A DNA stretch of 50,423 nt from the IMG/VR virus record IMGVR_UViG_3300032323_002407, positions 1 through 50,423 of that record; one strand, given 5' to 3'. A model generated the notes under the pieces. It was not told where the DNA came from. It worked only from the letters and a program-made list of their open reading frames with translations, and did no database searches. Made by a program: the position numbers and the translations under genes. Of this stretch, positions 31,326 through 39,182 are shown piece after piece. Every line of letters starts with the position of its first letter. Positions within the stretch are counted from its first letter, which is position 1. Origin of the DNA: a virus.

Positions 31326-32501
31326 ATGGTAACCAAACTGAAAAAAGCCAGCATCGCTATTCGTCAAAATAAAGGACGTGATCTAAGTCCAAAATGGGAT
31401 GATCACGAGACTATGACTGCTGATCAGTTTAGTCGACACTTTCGAATGGCTATGACTTATTATCGATTAGAAGCCAGCGGTAAAGAACTTAAACCTAAGG
31501 TTATTAATTGGATGAGCAGCCAGGACTATCCAAAAGATATTATTAAAGCCTTTAAGAATACCAAAGATAATCGTTGCGGCACCACCGTAGGCGCTATCGC
31601 TGCCAATCTGCTTAGAGGCATGCCTGCAATAAGAGCAGACTTCAACGAAGGTCGTAACACCGCAGAATGGTTAAGCAAGGCCATTGCCAAGATCATCGAA
31701 GAGGGCAAGCATGACGAAGTCGAACCCGAAGAAGGTGCGGTCGAAGTCAAGCCCGCAGTGTATACTCCTAGTATTCAAGAACGACTGCGCGATGTTGCAA
31801 TAGGCATGACTGAAGAAATCGAAGATGCTATCGAATCGTTTCAAACAGATCCAGAATCGTTTGATCCAAAAGCGTTTAAACTGTTAAATCTTCTGCGTGG
31901 ACGTCAAGCCAAAGCTGCTCACGCTCGCATTATCAAAGATCTATATATCCGCAACTACGAAGAATTAGTTGAAGCAGCTACAACCAAAGACGAACAATTG
32001 AAAGAAGGCTACAGTCATTTGAGCAAGGCTAATCTGAAAAAGATTACGCTGTTCTACAGCGAGATTCTTTCAGCCTGTGACATGCTGGCACAAGAAGCCA
32101 AGGTTAACAAAAAGCCTCGTGCTAAGAAGCCCACTGACAAGGCCAAAGTTGTGGCCAAGATGAAGTACCTCAAGCAGGACGAAACTCTTAAATTAGTGTC
32201 TATCAACCCGCAAGATATTATAGGTGTTAAAGAACTGTGGATCTACAACGTCAAGACACGCAAATTGGGCAAGTATGTGGCTGCAGAGTTCAACGATCTC
32301 GGAGTCAAAGGCACAACAATCATTGGGTTTGATACAATAAAAAGTGTTCAGAAAACCCTGCGCAAGCCCGAAGATCAATTAAAAGAGTTCAAAGCCTCGG
32401 GCAAGGTACAGTTGCGCAAGTTCTTAGAGGATATTAAAGCTGTAGATATCAAGCTCAACGGACGTATTAACGAAGATACTGTGTTGTTAAAAGTACAATA
32501 A
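31326..32501 (+). CDS. hypothetical protein
   Basis: A 391-residue Lys-rich protein. I place the start at ATG 31326 (AGGAG upstream), since an upstream in-frame start at 31266 would lie within the promoter. The N-terminal half is helical. A basic linker KVNKKPRAKKPTDKAK near residue 260 precedes a domain of strands (TLKLVSINPQDIIGVKELW). The basic linker suggests nucleic-acid contact. It is transcribed alone, bounded by its promoter and a terminator, so probably strongly expressed. No family recognised. Confidence 0.75.
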   Translation: MVTKLKKASIAIRQNKGRDLSPKWDDHETMTADQFSRHFRMAMTYYRLEASGKELKPKVINWMSSQDYPKDIIKAFKNTKDNRCGTTVGAIAANLLRGMPAIRADFNEGRNTAEWLSKAIAKIIEEGKHDEVEPEEGAVEVKPAVYTPSIQERLRDVAIGMTEEIEDAIESFQTDPESFDPKAFKLLNLLRGRQAKAAHARIIKDLYIRNYEELVEAATTKDEQLKEGYSHLSKANLKKITLFYSEILSACDMLAQEAKVNKKPRAKKPTDKAKVVAKMKYLKQDETLKLVSINPQDIIGVKELWIYNVKTRKLGKYVAAEFNDLGVKGTTIIGFDTIKSVQKTLRKPEDQLKEFKASGKVQLRKFLEDIKAVDIKLNGRINEDTVLLKVQ

Positions 32502-32520
32502 CAAAGTAAATTCTCAGTAA

Positions 32521-32544
32521 AAGCGGGCAGATGCCCGCTTTTTT
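32521..32544 (+). terminator. intrinsic terminator
   Basis: The perfect stem AAGCGGGC/GCCCGCTT with an AGAT loop is followed by a T run. It ends the sigma70 unit and insulates the late tail gene that follows. Confidence 0.93.
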
Positions 32545-32552
32545 GTTCATGG

Positions 32553-32559
32553 ATAAATA
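32553..32559 (+). promoter_or_regulatory. ATAAATA box 7 nt before a tail gene
   Basis: ATAAATA follows the terminator and ends seven nt before ATG 32567; no Shine-Dalgarno is present. It supports late-type transcription of a structural gene with little or no leader. Confidence 0.6.
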
Positions 32560-32566
32560 CATTACT

Positions 32567-33655
32567 ATGAGCAACGTCAATAATCTTTTAGCCGCACTTG
32601 GTGATGAAATCAACTCAATCGCACAACGAGCTGCCCCCGATCCTAAAGAGATCGCAAGAAAACTTCCACTGAGATCGCTGTCGGGTGATCATATTTCAGG
32701 CGGAAAAATCCAAAACTTTGCCAGCACTGGTATCACAGACACTGCGGTGAAAACCCAGCTGACAATAAACAACGATGGTGTAACTGTTAAGAATCTATTT
32801 GTAGAAAACATAGATAACCTCACAGTAACAGGCACTTTAAAAACCAAGATTCTAGAAGTTGATGAAATCCGTGCTGACATTAAGTTTGAAAAAGATGTGC
32901 CTATCGTGTTTTCGGGAGACACCTTAGATGGTAAAGGACTACTGTGGGCCGGAAAAGGCAATACCAAGCAGCTGATATTCAATTCAAATCCGGATAGATT
33001 CTTTGTGTCAGAACACATCGATCTTGCACGTGGTAAATCAATTACCGTCAACAACATCAAGATACTAGACGAATCGGAATTAGGTCCTACTATCACCAAA
33101 AGCAATCTTAGAGAAGTTGGACGCCTAAAAGGTCTAATAGTAGATGGCGGCCTTAATGTAGGGCAGTACATGGTGTTTGATGCCAGCACCAGTCGGTTAG
33201 GACTAGGCACAGAAAGCCCCAATGCTGCGTTTAGCATTGTTGACGACGGTGTTGAACTTGTACTAGGTGCCAAAGATACAGTTAAAGCATTTGTTGGAAC
33301 ATTTGCCGCACACGATCTCGAATTAGGCACAAACAATACCGCAAGAATTAGTTTATTAGCCGATGGCAATATTGTTATAGGAAATTCACAAGCTGGCTAT
33401 CATAAAATATCAATGATGGCGTTGGTGGGAATTAACACACAGACACCGGATCAACGCAGTGCTCTGCATGTTAATGGAGCTCTTAAATTCAATGATAAAC
33501 TACATTTTAGTTCAGATCAAGCTCCTACTATGAATTCCTACACCAAAGGTGACGTATGTTGGAACGACAATCCTCAAGCCGGCAAACATGTTGGTTGGGT
33601 GTGTGTACAATCAGGTAGTCCTGGCATATGGAACGGATTCGGCAGAATTGAATAA
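32567..33655 (+). CDS. tail-fibre-like structural protein
   Basis: A 362-residue protein with beta-rich fibre repeats (GVTVKNLFVENIDNLTVTGT, RLGLGTESPNAAF) and a C-terminal KGDVCWNDNPQAGKHVGWVC segment followed by PGIWNGFGRIE, a common closing motif of marine phage fibres. I start at ATG 32567; an upstream in-frame start lies inside the terminator. It overlaps the next gene by TAATG. Confidence 0.8.
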   Translation: MSNVNNLLAALGDEINSIAQRAAPDPKEIARKLPLRSLSGDHISGGKIQNFASTGITDTAVKTQLTINNDGVTVKNLFVENIDNLTVTGTLKTKILEVDEIRADIKFEKDVPIVFSGDTLDGKGLLWAGKGNTKQLIFNSNPDRFFVSEHIDLARGKSITVNNIKILDESELGPTITKSNLREVGRLKGLIVDGGLNVGQYMVFDASTSRLGLGTESPNAAFSIVDDGVELVLGAKDTVKAFVGTFAAHDLELGTNNTARISLLADGNIVIGNSQAGYHKISMMALVGINTQTPDQRSALHVNGALKFNDKLHFSSDQAPTMNSYTKGDVCWNDNPQAGKHVGWVCVQSGSPGIWNGFGRIE

Positions 33656-34248
33656 TGCTTCGAGCATTGGTAATCGGCAATGGCGAAAGCAGACGCCATG
33701 TTGATGTTAGTACATATCCTCAACATATATTAATAGGCTGTAATGCCATACACAGAGATCTCAACGTTGATCATTTGATCTGTTGCGATCGCAGAATGGC
33801 TGAAGAAGCTGTAAACAATCCTAATACCAAAGACACAGAAATATATGTGCGTGATCATTGGCATCACTATTTCAGAAAAATAAGAAAAAACAAAAACATC
33901 AATCTTCTACCTGGGGTACCTACTCAAGGAGAATTAAAAAAAGATCAAGCTGAACATTGGGGCAGTGGCGGATACGCTGTGCTGTTGGCGGCTGTATTAG
34001 GACACGAAGAAGTTACACTGATTGGGTTTGATCTGTATCCTATCGACCACACAGTGAATAATATCTATAAAGGCACTGTGAATTATGCCAGGGAAGGGTC
34101 GCAGGCAGTGGATCCCAGTTATTGGATCTATCAGATTGCAGCAGTATTCATGTATTATCCTAATACAAAATTTATTATCTATAATAGACCAGACTGGAAG
34201 ATGCCGCCGGAATGGAGAAAAAATAATGTGGAATTCATTGCATTATAA
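33655..34248 (+). CDS. sugar-transfer-type Rossmann protein, putative
   Basis: A 197-residue protein beginning with a Gly-rich nucleotide-type loop (ALVIGNGESRRHVD) and a CNAI-RDL-DHLICCD core. A GSGGYAVLLAA helix and LIGFDLY strand follow. The pattern resembles DUF115/sialyltransferase-like proteins seen in aquatic phages. It is coupled to the upstream tail gene (TAATG), which fits fibre glycosylation. The assignment is tentative. Confidence 0.5.
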   Translation: MLRALVIGNGESRRHVDVSTYPQHILIGCNAIHRDLNVDHLICCDRRMAEEAVNNPNTKDTEIYVRDHWHHYFRKIRKNKNINLLPGVPTQGELKKDQAEHWGSGGYAVLLAAVLGHEEVTLIGFDLYPIDHTVNNIYKGTVNYAREGSQAVDPSYWIYQIAAVFMYYPNTKFIIYNRPDWKMPPEWRKNNVEFIAL

Positions 34249-34266
34249 ATAGAAATGTAATATAAT
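34239..34266 (+). promoter_or_regulatory. sigma70-type promoter overlapping a TATAAATA box
   Basis: TTGCAT (34239-34244), a 16-nt spacer and TATAAT (34261-34266) precede the leader ORF and queD. A T4-late-type TATAAATA lies at 34244-34251 within the same region, so the unit might be read early and late. Confidence 0.65.
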
Positions 34267-34294
34267 AGTACAATACACACACAAAGAGGACTCT

Positions 34295-34396
34295 ATGGCA
34301 TCATCCCTCTATAAACACTCTGCAGTCATCAAACTTGCTACCTATATAAAGGAGACTAGAGATGGCAAAATATCTTTCAACAAAAACTTACGGTAA
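34295..34396 (+). CDS. 33-codon leader ORF overlapping queD
   Basis: ATG 34295 has AGAGGA eight nt upstream. The 33-residue frame (MASSLYKHSAVIKLATYIKE...) contains the queD ribosome binding site and runs 35 nt past the queD start in another frame. It could be a leader peptide that couples or attenuates queD translation, or a small independent protein. Conservation is untested. Confidence 0.45.
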   Translation: MASSLYKHSAVIKLATYIKETRDGKISFNKNLR

Positions 34397-34886
34397 CGAC
34401 CGCGGACTATCATGCTGTTTTAGACAGTGGAGAAGTACACATAGTCACTGCTCATTACTACACGGATACTCAATTGGTATCAAATTAATCTTTGAATCTG
34501 AAACACTAGATGATCGCAATTGGGTTATGGACTTTGGTGGACTCAAAGCATTTAAAGAATGGTCAGAGTGGCAGTTTGATCATACTACTGTTATGGCACT
34601 AGACGACCCGCATCTTCCAAAGTTCAAAGAACTGGCTAAGTTAGGTAAGCAAGCAGAAGGTGGCGTACTGGATCTACGTATCGTAGAAGCAGTAGGTTGC
34701 GAAAAGTTTGCTGAGTTGGCATATCGAACTATGAATGAAATACTAGAAGCATACAAAGAAGGACGAGGCTGGACACATCCAGATGGAGCAGTGTTTGAAG
34801 CACGGTATCCTGTTGGTCAAGGTGTCAGACTTCGAAGTGCTGAAGTATTTGAACACGCTGGCAACTCAGCAGTTTATGAGGGCTAA
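34362..34886 (+). CDS. queD: QueD, 6-carboxytetrahydropterin synthase family
   Basis: The 174-residue protein has the zinc/catalytic pattern of the 6-pyruvoyl-tetrahydropterin synthase fold: CCFRQWRSTHSHCSLLHGY (Cys and His ligands) and VMDFGGLKAF, then QFDHTTVM and the late acidic end (AEVFEHAGNSA). AAGGAG precedes ATG 34362. QueD makes the precursor of 7-deazaguanines used in queuosine or in phage DNA modification. A QueC-like gene is at 15150, but QueE and GCH1 are not in this window. Confidence 0.88.
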   Translation: MAKYLSTKTYGNDRGLSCCFRQWRSTHSHCSLLHGYSIGIKLIFESETLDDRNWVMDFGGLKAFKEWSEWQFDHTTVMALDDPHLPKFKELAKLGKQAEGGVLDLRIVEAVGCEKFAELAYRTMNEILEAYKEGRGWTHPDGAVFEARYPVGQGVRLRSAEVFEHAGNSAVYEG

Positions 34887-35077
34887 TGAATAGTATTGAA
34901 CGAGTATGGGCCCGGGCAACCGGGCACCTTATGGGGAACACGGATGACGATCGTCCGGACGTTCCTATCCTTACATTAAAAGAAGCCCGTTGGGCTTTAT
35001 TCTTTAAAACATTTTGGGTTATCATTCATGTTATAACCTGTTGCTTTATTATTGCCAACACCATTAGACACTGGTAA
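34886..35077 (+). CDS. small membrane protein
   Basis: A 63-residue protein overlapping queD by TAATG. Residues about 37-58 form one membrane segment ([20 protein letters not shown]), preceded by a charged N-terminal part likely to be cytoplasmic. The N-terminal coding region holds strong RNA hairpins. No family recognised. Confidence 0.7.
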   Translation: MNSIERVWARATGHLMGNTDDDRPDVPILTLKEARWALFFKTFWVIIHVITCCFIIANTIRHW

Positions 35078-35085
35078 ATAATAAT

Positions 35086-35931
35086 ATGCGTACATTTAAC
35101 ATCAATAGCCTTGCTATTAGCAACGACTTACCATTTGTTCTTATTGCTGGACCTTGTCAAATAGAAAGTCAAGCTCATGCCGAAGACACCTGTGCTAGAC
35201 TAATTGCTATCACAACATTACTTGGCATTCCCTTGATCTACAAAAGCAGTTTTGACAAAGCTAACCGAAGCAGTATATCTACTAAACGAGGTGTTGGTAT
35301 CCAAGAAGGACTACAAATTCTTAATGGCATCAAACATCAGTTCGGGGTGCCTGTTTTAACTGATATTCACGAAAGCTGGCATGCAAAAGAATGTGCCGAT
35401 GCTGGCATCGACATACTACAGATTCCAGCATTCCTTTGTAGGCAGACTGACTTATTGTTGGCCGCAGGTGAAACTGGCTGCGCTATTAATGTTAAGAAAG
35501 GACAGTTCCTTGCTCCACACGATATGAAAAATGTTGCGGCAAAGATTGCCTCAACTGGCAATGAACGCATTATGTTATGCGAACGAGGATATACTCATGG
35601 ATACAATAATCTTGTGGTTGACATGCGCAGTCTACCTATTATGGCAAGCACTGGCTATCCAGTGGTCTTTGATGCTACACATTCTGTTCAGCAGCCTGGA
35701 GGAATGGGAGAAAGATCAGGCGGAGATAGGACCATGGTACCCTACTTGGCGAGAGCTGCTGTAGCCACAGGATCAGTGGCTGCGGTGTTTATGGAATGTC
35801 ACGAAGATCCCGATAACGCACCCAGCGATGGTCCTAATATGATCAAGCTAGACGATCTAAACAATATTTTAAAAGACCTGGTAGCCATAGATGGAATTGT
35901 CAAAAGAACAACGCAGACAAGCCAAGGATGA
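35086..35931 (+). CDS. kdsA: Kdo-8-phosphate synthase (KdsA)
   Basis: The 281-residue protein contains [12 protein letters not shown] at the N-terminus, [12 protein letters not shown], the VLTDIHE segment, the FLCRQTDLL helix, [10 protein letters not shown] and [12 protein letters not shown], all KdsA signatures. It condenses phosphoenolpyruvate with arabinose-5-phosphate. Length matches bacterial KdsA (about 284). With KdsB at 28416 it indicates Kdo production during infection. No clear Shine-Dalgarno precedes ATG 35086. It overlaps the glycosyltransferase gene by 41 nt. Confidence 0.96.
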   Translation: MRTFNINSLAISNDLPFVLIAGPCQIESQAHAEDTCARLIAITTLLGIPLIYKSSFDKANRSSISTKRGVGIQEGLQILNGIKHQFGVPVLTDIHESWHAKECADAGIDILQIPAFLCRQTDLLLAAGETGCAINVKKGQFLAPHDMKNVAAKIASTGNERIMLCERGYTHGYNNLVVDMRSLPIMASTGYPVVFDATHSVQQPGGMGERSGGDRTMVPYLARAAVATGSVAAVFMECHEDPDNAPSDGPNMIKLDDLNNILKDLVAIDGIVKRTTQTSQG

Positions 35932-36706
35932 AAAGCGAGCTGCTAAAGCAGCAGCACGTGGTGAATATCCAGATCGAATACCCGTAACAGTGTCTGTGGA
36001 TCCTAGTGATCCGATCACGGTATTGTGTGTGAGATTCGGTAACAAGTACAGCAGAGAATATGTTGAACGACTGCGCAACATGGTTGCGAGGCATCTCACA
36101 GTACCTTATGAATTTGTCTGCCTCACAGACGATCAACACGATATAGCCGGAGTACGCAAAATATATCAACCCAATGCCAACTATGCTAGAGGATGGTGGC
36201 ATAAGGTACATATGTTTGATTCTGCATTACCTCTTAAAGGTAGAATACTGTACACAGATCTCGATGTGGTCATACATGCTAACATAGACAAACTCGCAGG
36301 ATACCACAGCAATAGTTTTATAGGTATTCACGATTTCAACAGAAAATTTTTTCCCAGCTGGAACTATCTTAATAGTTCAGTGTTAGCATGGACTCATGGC
36401 ACCCAAAGTCATATCTATGATCAGTTCAAACTCAAACCATCAGAGGCTCAGCGGATGCAAGGAGATCAAGATTGGATTTGGAAATTGGCTAAAGATCGAA
36501 TGAAGTTTTGGCCTCGAGAATGGATTATGAGTTACAAATGGGAGATTCGTAATCGAGACGACCTTACTGTGACCCAAGGCGGCAGGCAGTTCAAAACTGT
36601 GAGGCATGATGTTTACCCTCCTCCGGATTGTAGCATAGCTGTGTTCCACGGCGAACCAAATCCTCAAGATGTTCAGGACAAGTTTGTAGTTGACAACTGG
36701 CGGTAA
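35891..36706 (+). CDS. glycosyltransferase-like protein
   Basis: The 271-residue protein has a basic N-terminal helix, then a nucleotide-sugar type fold with [14 protein letters not shown] (DxD motif, about residue 120), [11 protein letters not shown] and GDQDWIWK, resembling GT8-type enzymes. It overlaps kdsA, which suggests use of, or coordination with, surface sugar synthesis. Donor and acceptor unknown. Confidence 0.75.
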   Translation: MELSKEQRRQAKDEKRAAKAAARGEYPDRIPVTVSVDPSDPITVLCVRFGNKYSREYVERLRNMVARHLTVPYEFVCLTDDQHDIAGVRKIYQPNANYARGWWHKVHMFDSALPLKGRILYTDLDVVIHANIDKLAGYHSNSFIGIHDFNRKFFPSWNYLNSSVLAWTHGTQSHIYDQFKLKPSEAQRMQGDQDWIWKLAKDRMKFWPREWIMSYKWEIRNRDDLTVTQGGRQFKTVRHDVYPPPDCSIAVFHGEPNPQDVQDKFVVDNWR

Positions 36707-36718
36707 CGATGTTATACT
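36690..36718 (+). promoter_or_regulatory. sigma70-type promoter giving a predicted leaderless mRNA
   Basis: TTGACA (36690-36695), 17-nt spacer, TATACT (36713-36718). Only six nt separate the -10 box from ATG 36725, so the expected start falls on or next to the ATG. Confidence 0.8.
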
Positions 36719-36724
36719 TGTAGT

Positions 36725-36955
36725 ATGACATTTAGTACACATCGCAGCCAAATTCGCACAATCAAACGAGATGACCCTCGTTTTCGTATCGTCGATAAAT
36801 TTGTAATTGCTGGTAGAGCAGGATTCGAAATTTCCAAACAATGTCCACGTGAATACAGATTGATACTATCCGAATGTATCGATCGAGGTTGGATACAACC
36901 TGTGGCATATATGACAGAACGCGAACTTTTTATTTCAGGACTAACTAATGACTAA
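36725..36955 (+). CDS. small hypothetical protein
   Basis: A 76-residue basic protein with ISKQCPREYRLILSECIDRGW at residues 38-58. It starts right after a sigma70 -10 box and overlaps uvdE by eight nt. No family recognised. A leaderless start is predicted. Confidence 0.7.
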   Translation: MTFSTHRSQIRTIKRDDPRFRIVDKFVIAGRAGFEISKQCPREYRLILSECIDRGWIQPVAYMTERELFISGLTND

Positions 36956-38012
36956 ACGCATAGGCTTTGCCTGCAAATGGATCAACGATCCTTCCGAAGT
37001 TAACGGAATGAAAATCAATGCTCAAGACCGTGAGCTCAACACAGGGTCAACTACAGTGGCCTGGCTCAAACGACAGACTGCCGATGTAGCAGAGCAGAGA
37101 TTGTGGGATCTCATGGTAAGAAATATTGAATCAGTTCGAAAACTTGTAGAAAGAGTAGGTACCTTAGATGAACAACTTCGTATGGTCCGTATTGGCAGTG
37201 ATGTGCTGCCTGTTTATACTGAGCGCAATTACAGCTGGTTTTGGCGTCAAAGCCATGTGGTCGCATACGCCCAACAGCATTTTGCTGAAGTGGGGCGTAT
37301 TGCTCGAGATCGTAACGTTCGCCTTAGTTTTCATCCTGGCCAGTTTACTGTTTTGGCATCTGATAATCCCGATATTGTTGATCGTAGCATAGAGGAGTTT
37401 GAATATCATGTGGACATGGCTCGATGGATGGGGTACGGTAAAACTTTTCAAGACTTTAAAATCAATGTACATATCGCTGGCCGACAAGGCCCGCCCGGTA
37501 TCCGTAGTGCTTTGGCACGGATGACTCCCGAAGCCCGCAACTGTCTTACTATAGAGAATGATGAAATGACCTGGGGCATTGAACACAGCATTGAATTAGC
37601 CAAAGACTGTGCGTTGGTCATGGACATACACCATCATTGGATTAAAACTGGAGAATATATTGAACCGAATGACGACCGTGTTAAGCGGATTATTGATAGT
37701 TGGCGTGGTGTGCGCCCTGTTATACATTATAGTGTTTCACGGGAAGACTGTCTTATTGACCATCCCGGACACATCCGCCCCGATCTTTCGTCCCTCTTAG
37801 AGCAGGGCTACAAAAAAGCCAAGCTGAGAGCACACAGTGAATTCTATTGGAACACTGCGGTCAATGCGTGGGCGTTGACCTTTAGAGACCAATTCGATAT
37901 CATGTGCGAAAGCAAGGCCAAGAACTTGGCCTCATTTGCTCTATACGAGCAAGATAATACTATTAAGAAGTCTTTGGTTTGCGAGGAGTCTTCGGTGCTG
38001 CTGCCTTCTTAA
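36948..38012 (+). CDS. uvsE: UV damage endonuclease (UvdE/UvsE family)
   Basis: The 354-residue protein is a TIM-barrel UV endonuclease: IGFACKWIN at the start, NIESVRKLVERV, LRMVRIGSDVLP, RLSFHPGQFTVL, LTIENDEMTWG and ALVMDIHHHW with metal-binding His/Glu/Asp, then RAHSEFYWN. It nicks DNA 5' to UV photoproducts and starts repair without photolyase. It overlaps the upstream gene by eight nt and its 3' end converges with the basic protein gene at 37963. Confidence 0.92.
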   Translation: MTKRIGFACKWINDPSEVNGMKINAQDRELNTGSTTVAWLKRQTADVAEQRLWDLMVRNIESVRKLVERVGTLDEQLRMVRIGSDVLPVYTERNYSWFWRQSHVVAYAQQHFAEVGRIARDRNVRLSFHPGQFTVLASDNPDIVDRSIEEFEYHVDMARWMGYGKTFQDFKINVHIAGRQGPPGIRSALARMTPEARNCLTIENDEMTWGIEHSIELAKDCALVMDIHHHWIKTGEYIEPNDDRVKRIIDSWRGVRPVIHYSVSREDCLIDHPGHIRPDLSSLLEQGYKKAKLRAHSEFYWNTAVNAWALTFRDQFDIMCESKAKNLASFALYEQDNTIKKSLVCEESSVLLPS

Positions 38013-38220
38013 CCGGTGCTTTCTTAGCTGGTGCTTTCTTGGCTTTAGCTACTGCTACCGCTTTGTTTTGGGCAGTGACTTCTGCTGCTGTTGTAGTTTC
38101 AACTACCAATGGAATTGGTGTAACAGCTGCTGGCTCAGGTACCTTGTAAGGTGCTGATTCTACTGCCGGGGCTACTTCAGCTGGCTTGACTCCGAACATT
38201 TTTTTCAATAATCCTAGCAT
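37963..38220 (-). CDS. Lys/Ala/Pro-rich basic protein, histone-like tail
   Basis: An 85-residue protein with an N-terminal LLKKMFGVKPAE helix, an Ala/Pro/Val-rich middle and a tail of KKAPAKKAPVKKA repeats like H1-type histone tails. AAGGAG stands at ideal spacing, and a minus-strand ATAAATA box lies 21 nt upstream. It probably binds DNA or RNA. Its 3' end overlaps uvsE by 50 nt in convergent orientation. Confidence 0.75.
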   Translation of the reverse strand: MLGLLKKMFGVKPAEVAPAVESAPYKVPEPAAVTPIPLVVETTTAAEVTAQNKAVAVAKAKKAPAKKAPVKKAAAPKTPRKPKTS

Positions 38221-38241
38221 ATTAAAAATCTCCTTGTAGGT

Positions 38242-38248
38242 TATTTAT
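38242..38248 (-). promoter_or_regulatory. ATAAATA box of the basic protein gene
   Basis: The minus-strand ATAAATA is 21 nt from the ATG with AAGGAG in between, the conventional late promoter geometry. It is divergent to the box at 38253. Confidence 0.6.
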
Positions 38249-38252
38249 GCGG

Positions 38253-38258
38253 TAAATA
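38253..38258 (+). promoter_or_regulatory. TAAATA box 5 nt before the superoxide dismutase gene
   Basis: TAAATA ends five nt before ATG 38264, with no Shine-Dalgarno. It belongs to the set of boxes abutting start codons. Confidence 0.5.
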
Positions 38259-38263
38259 CAAGC

Positions 38264-38821
38264 ATGGCATACAATTTTATACAAAAATTCATAGTTGAAG
38301 GTCGCAAAGACAAACTAATCCAGCTGACTCTGCCCTATGCTGATGATGAACTTGCTCCAGTAAAAAGCAAAGCAACCATAGATTATCACTACGGAACATT
38401 GTACAAGGCCTACGTTGATCGTTATAACAAAGGCGAAGGCGATGACGATTTCAACGAAGCCGGTGCTTTCTTACATAATATCTATTTCGGTCAGTTGAAA
38501 TCACCTGAAGGTTCTAATAGACCTTATGATGCTATTTTACAGTTTATAGAAAAACATTTCAAAACTTTTGACCTATTCAAAAACGAAGTTGAAAAGACTG
38601 CCATGAAGATACAGGGCAGCGGATGGGTGTATTTGGCTAGAGACGGCGAAATTAAAACCATCGTTAATCACGAAATCAAGAACGATATTGTATTATTAAT
38701 AGATTGGTGGGAACACGCTTGGGCGTTGGACTACCAGGCAGATAAAAAAAGCTATCTGTCTAACATATGGAAGATAATCAATTGGAGGGTGATAAATGGC
38801 GTACTCGGACAAAGTAATTGA
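38264..38821 (+). CDS. Fe/Mn superoxide dismutase
   Basis: The 185-residue protein has the SOD layout: LPYADDELAPV, H42 in YHYGTLYKAYV, a second His at about 71 (FLHNIYFGQL), GSGWVYLAR, and the signature LLIDWWEHAWALDY with the Asp and His metal ligands. It converts superoxide to peroxide and O2. The second-His helix differs from the usual WNHxFYW. It overlaps iscU by 26 nt, which ties oxidative protection to Fe-S assembly. Metal preference is unknown. Confidence 0.88.
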   Translation: MAYNFIQKFIVEGRKDKLIQLTLPYADDELAPVKSKATIDYHYGTLYKAYVDRYNKGEGDDDFNEAGAFLHNIYFGQLKSPEGSNRPYDAILQFIEKHFKTFDLFKNEVEKTAMKIQGSGWVYLARDGEIKTIVNHEIKNDIVLLIDWWEHAWALDYQADKKSYLSNIWKIINWRVINGVLGQSN

Positions 38822-39182
38822 TCATTACGAAAATCCCCGCAATGTAGGCTCATTTCCAAAAGATGATCCCACAATAGGCACAGGTATGGTTGGTGCTCCT
38901 GCTTGCGGCGATGTAATGAAATTACAGATAAAGGTGGACGATGATACAGGTATTATTACAGATGCAAAATTTAAAACGTATGGCTGCGGATCGGCTATCG
39001 CGAGCTCGAGCCTCGTTACAGAATGGCTCAAAGGCAAAACCCTCGACCAAGCAGGAACAATCAAAAACTCCAAAATCGCCGAAGAGTTAGCCCTACCCCC
39101 AGTTAAGATACATTGTTCAATTCTAGCAGAAGATGCTATCAAGGCAGCTGTTGATGATTACCGTAACAGACACAGCCACTAA
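38796..39182 (+). CDS. iscU: Fe-S cluster scaffold IscU
   Basis: The 128-residue protein matches IscU closely: HYENPRNVGSF, C37 in GAPACGD with D39, C64 in YGCGSAIASSS, and H106-C107 after LPPVK (residues 100-104), the motif bound by HscA chaperone. All cluster ligands are present. It overlaps the dismutase gene and iscA. No iscS, hscA/B or fdx is in the window, so it would work with host proteins. Possible clients are the radical SAM enzymes here. Confidence 0.95.
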   Translation: MAYSDKVIDHYENPRNVGSFPKDDPTIGTGMVGAPACGDVMKLQIKVDDDTGIITDAKFKTYGCGSAIASSSLVTEWLKGKTLDQAGTIKNSKIAEELALPPVKIHCSILAEDAIKAAVDDYRNRHSH

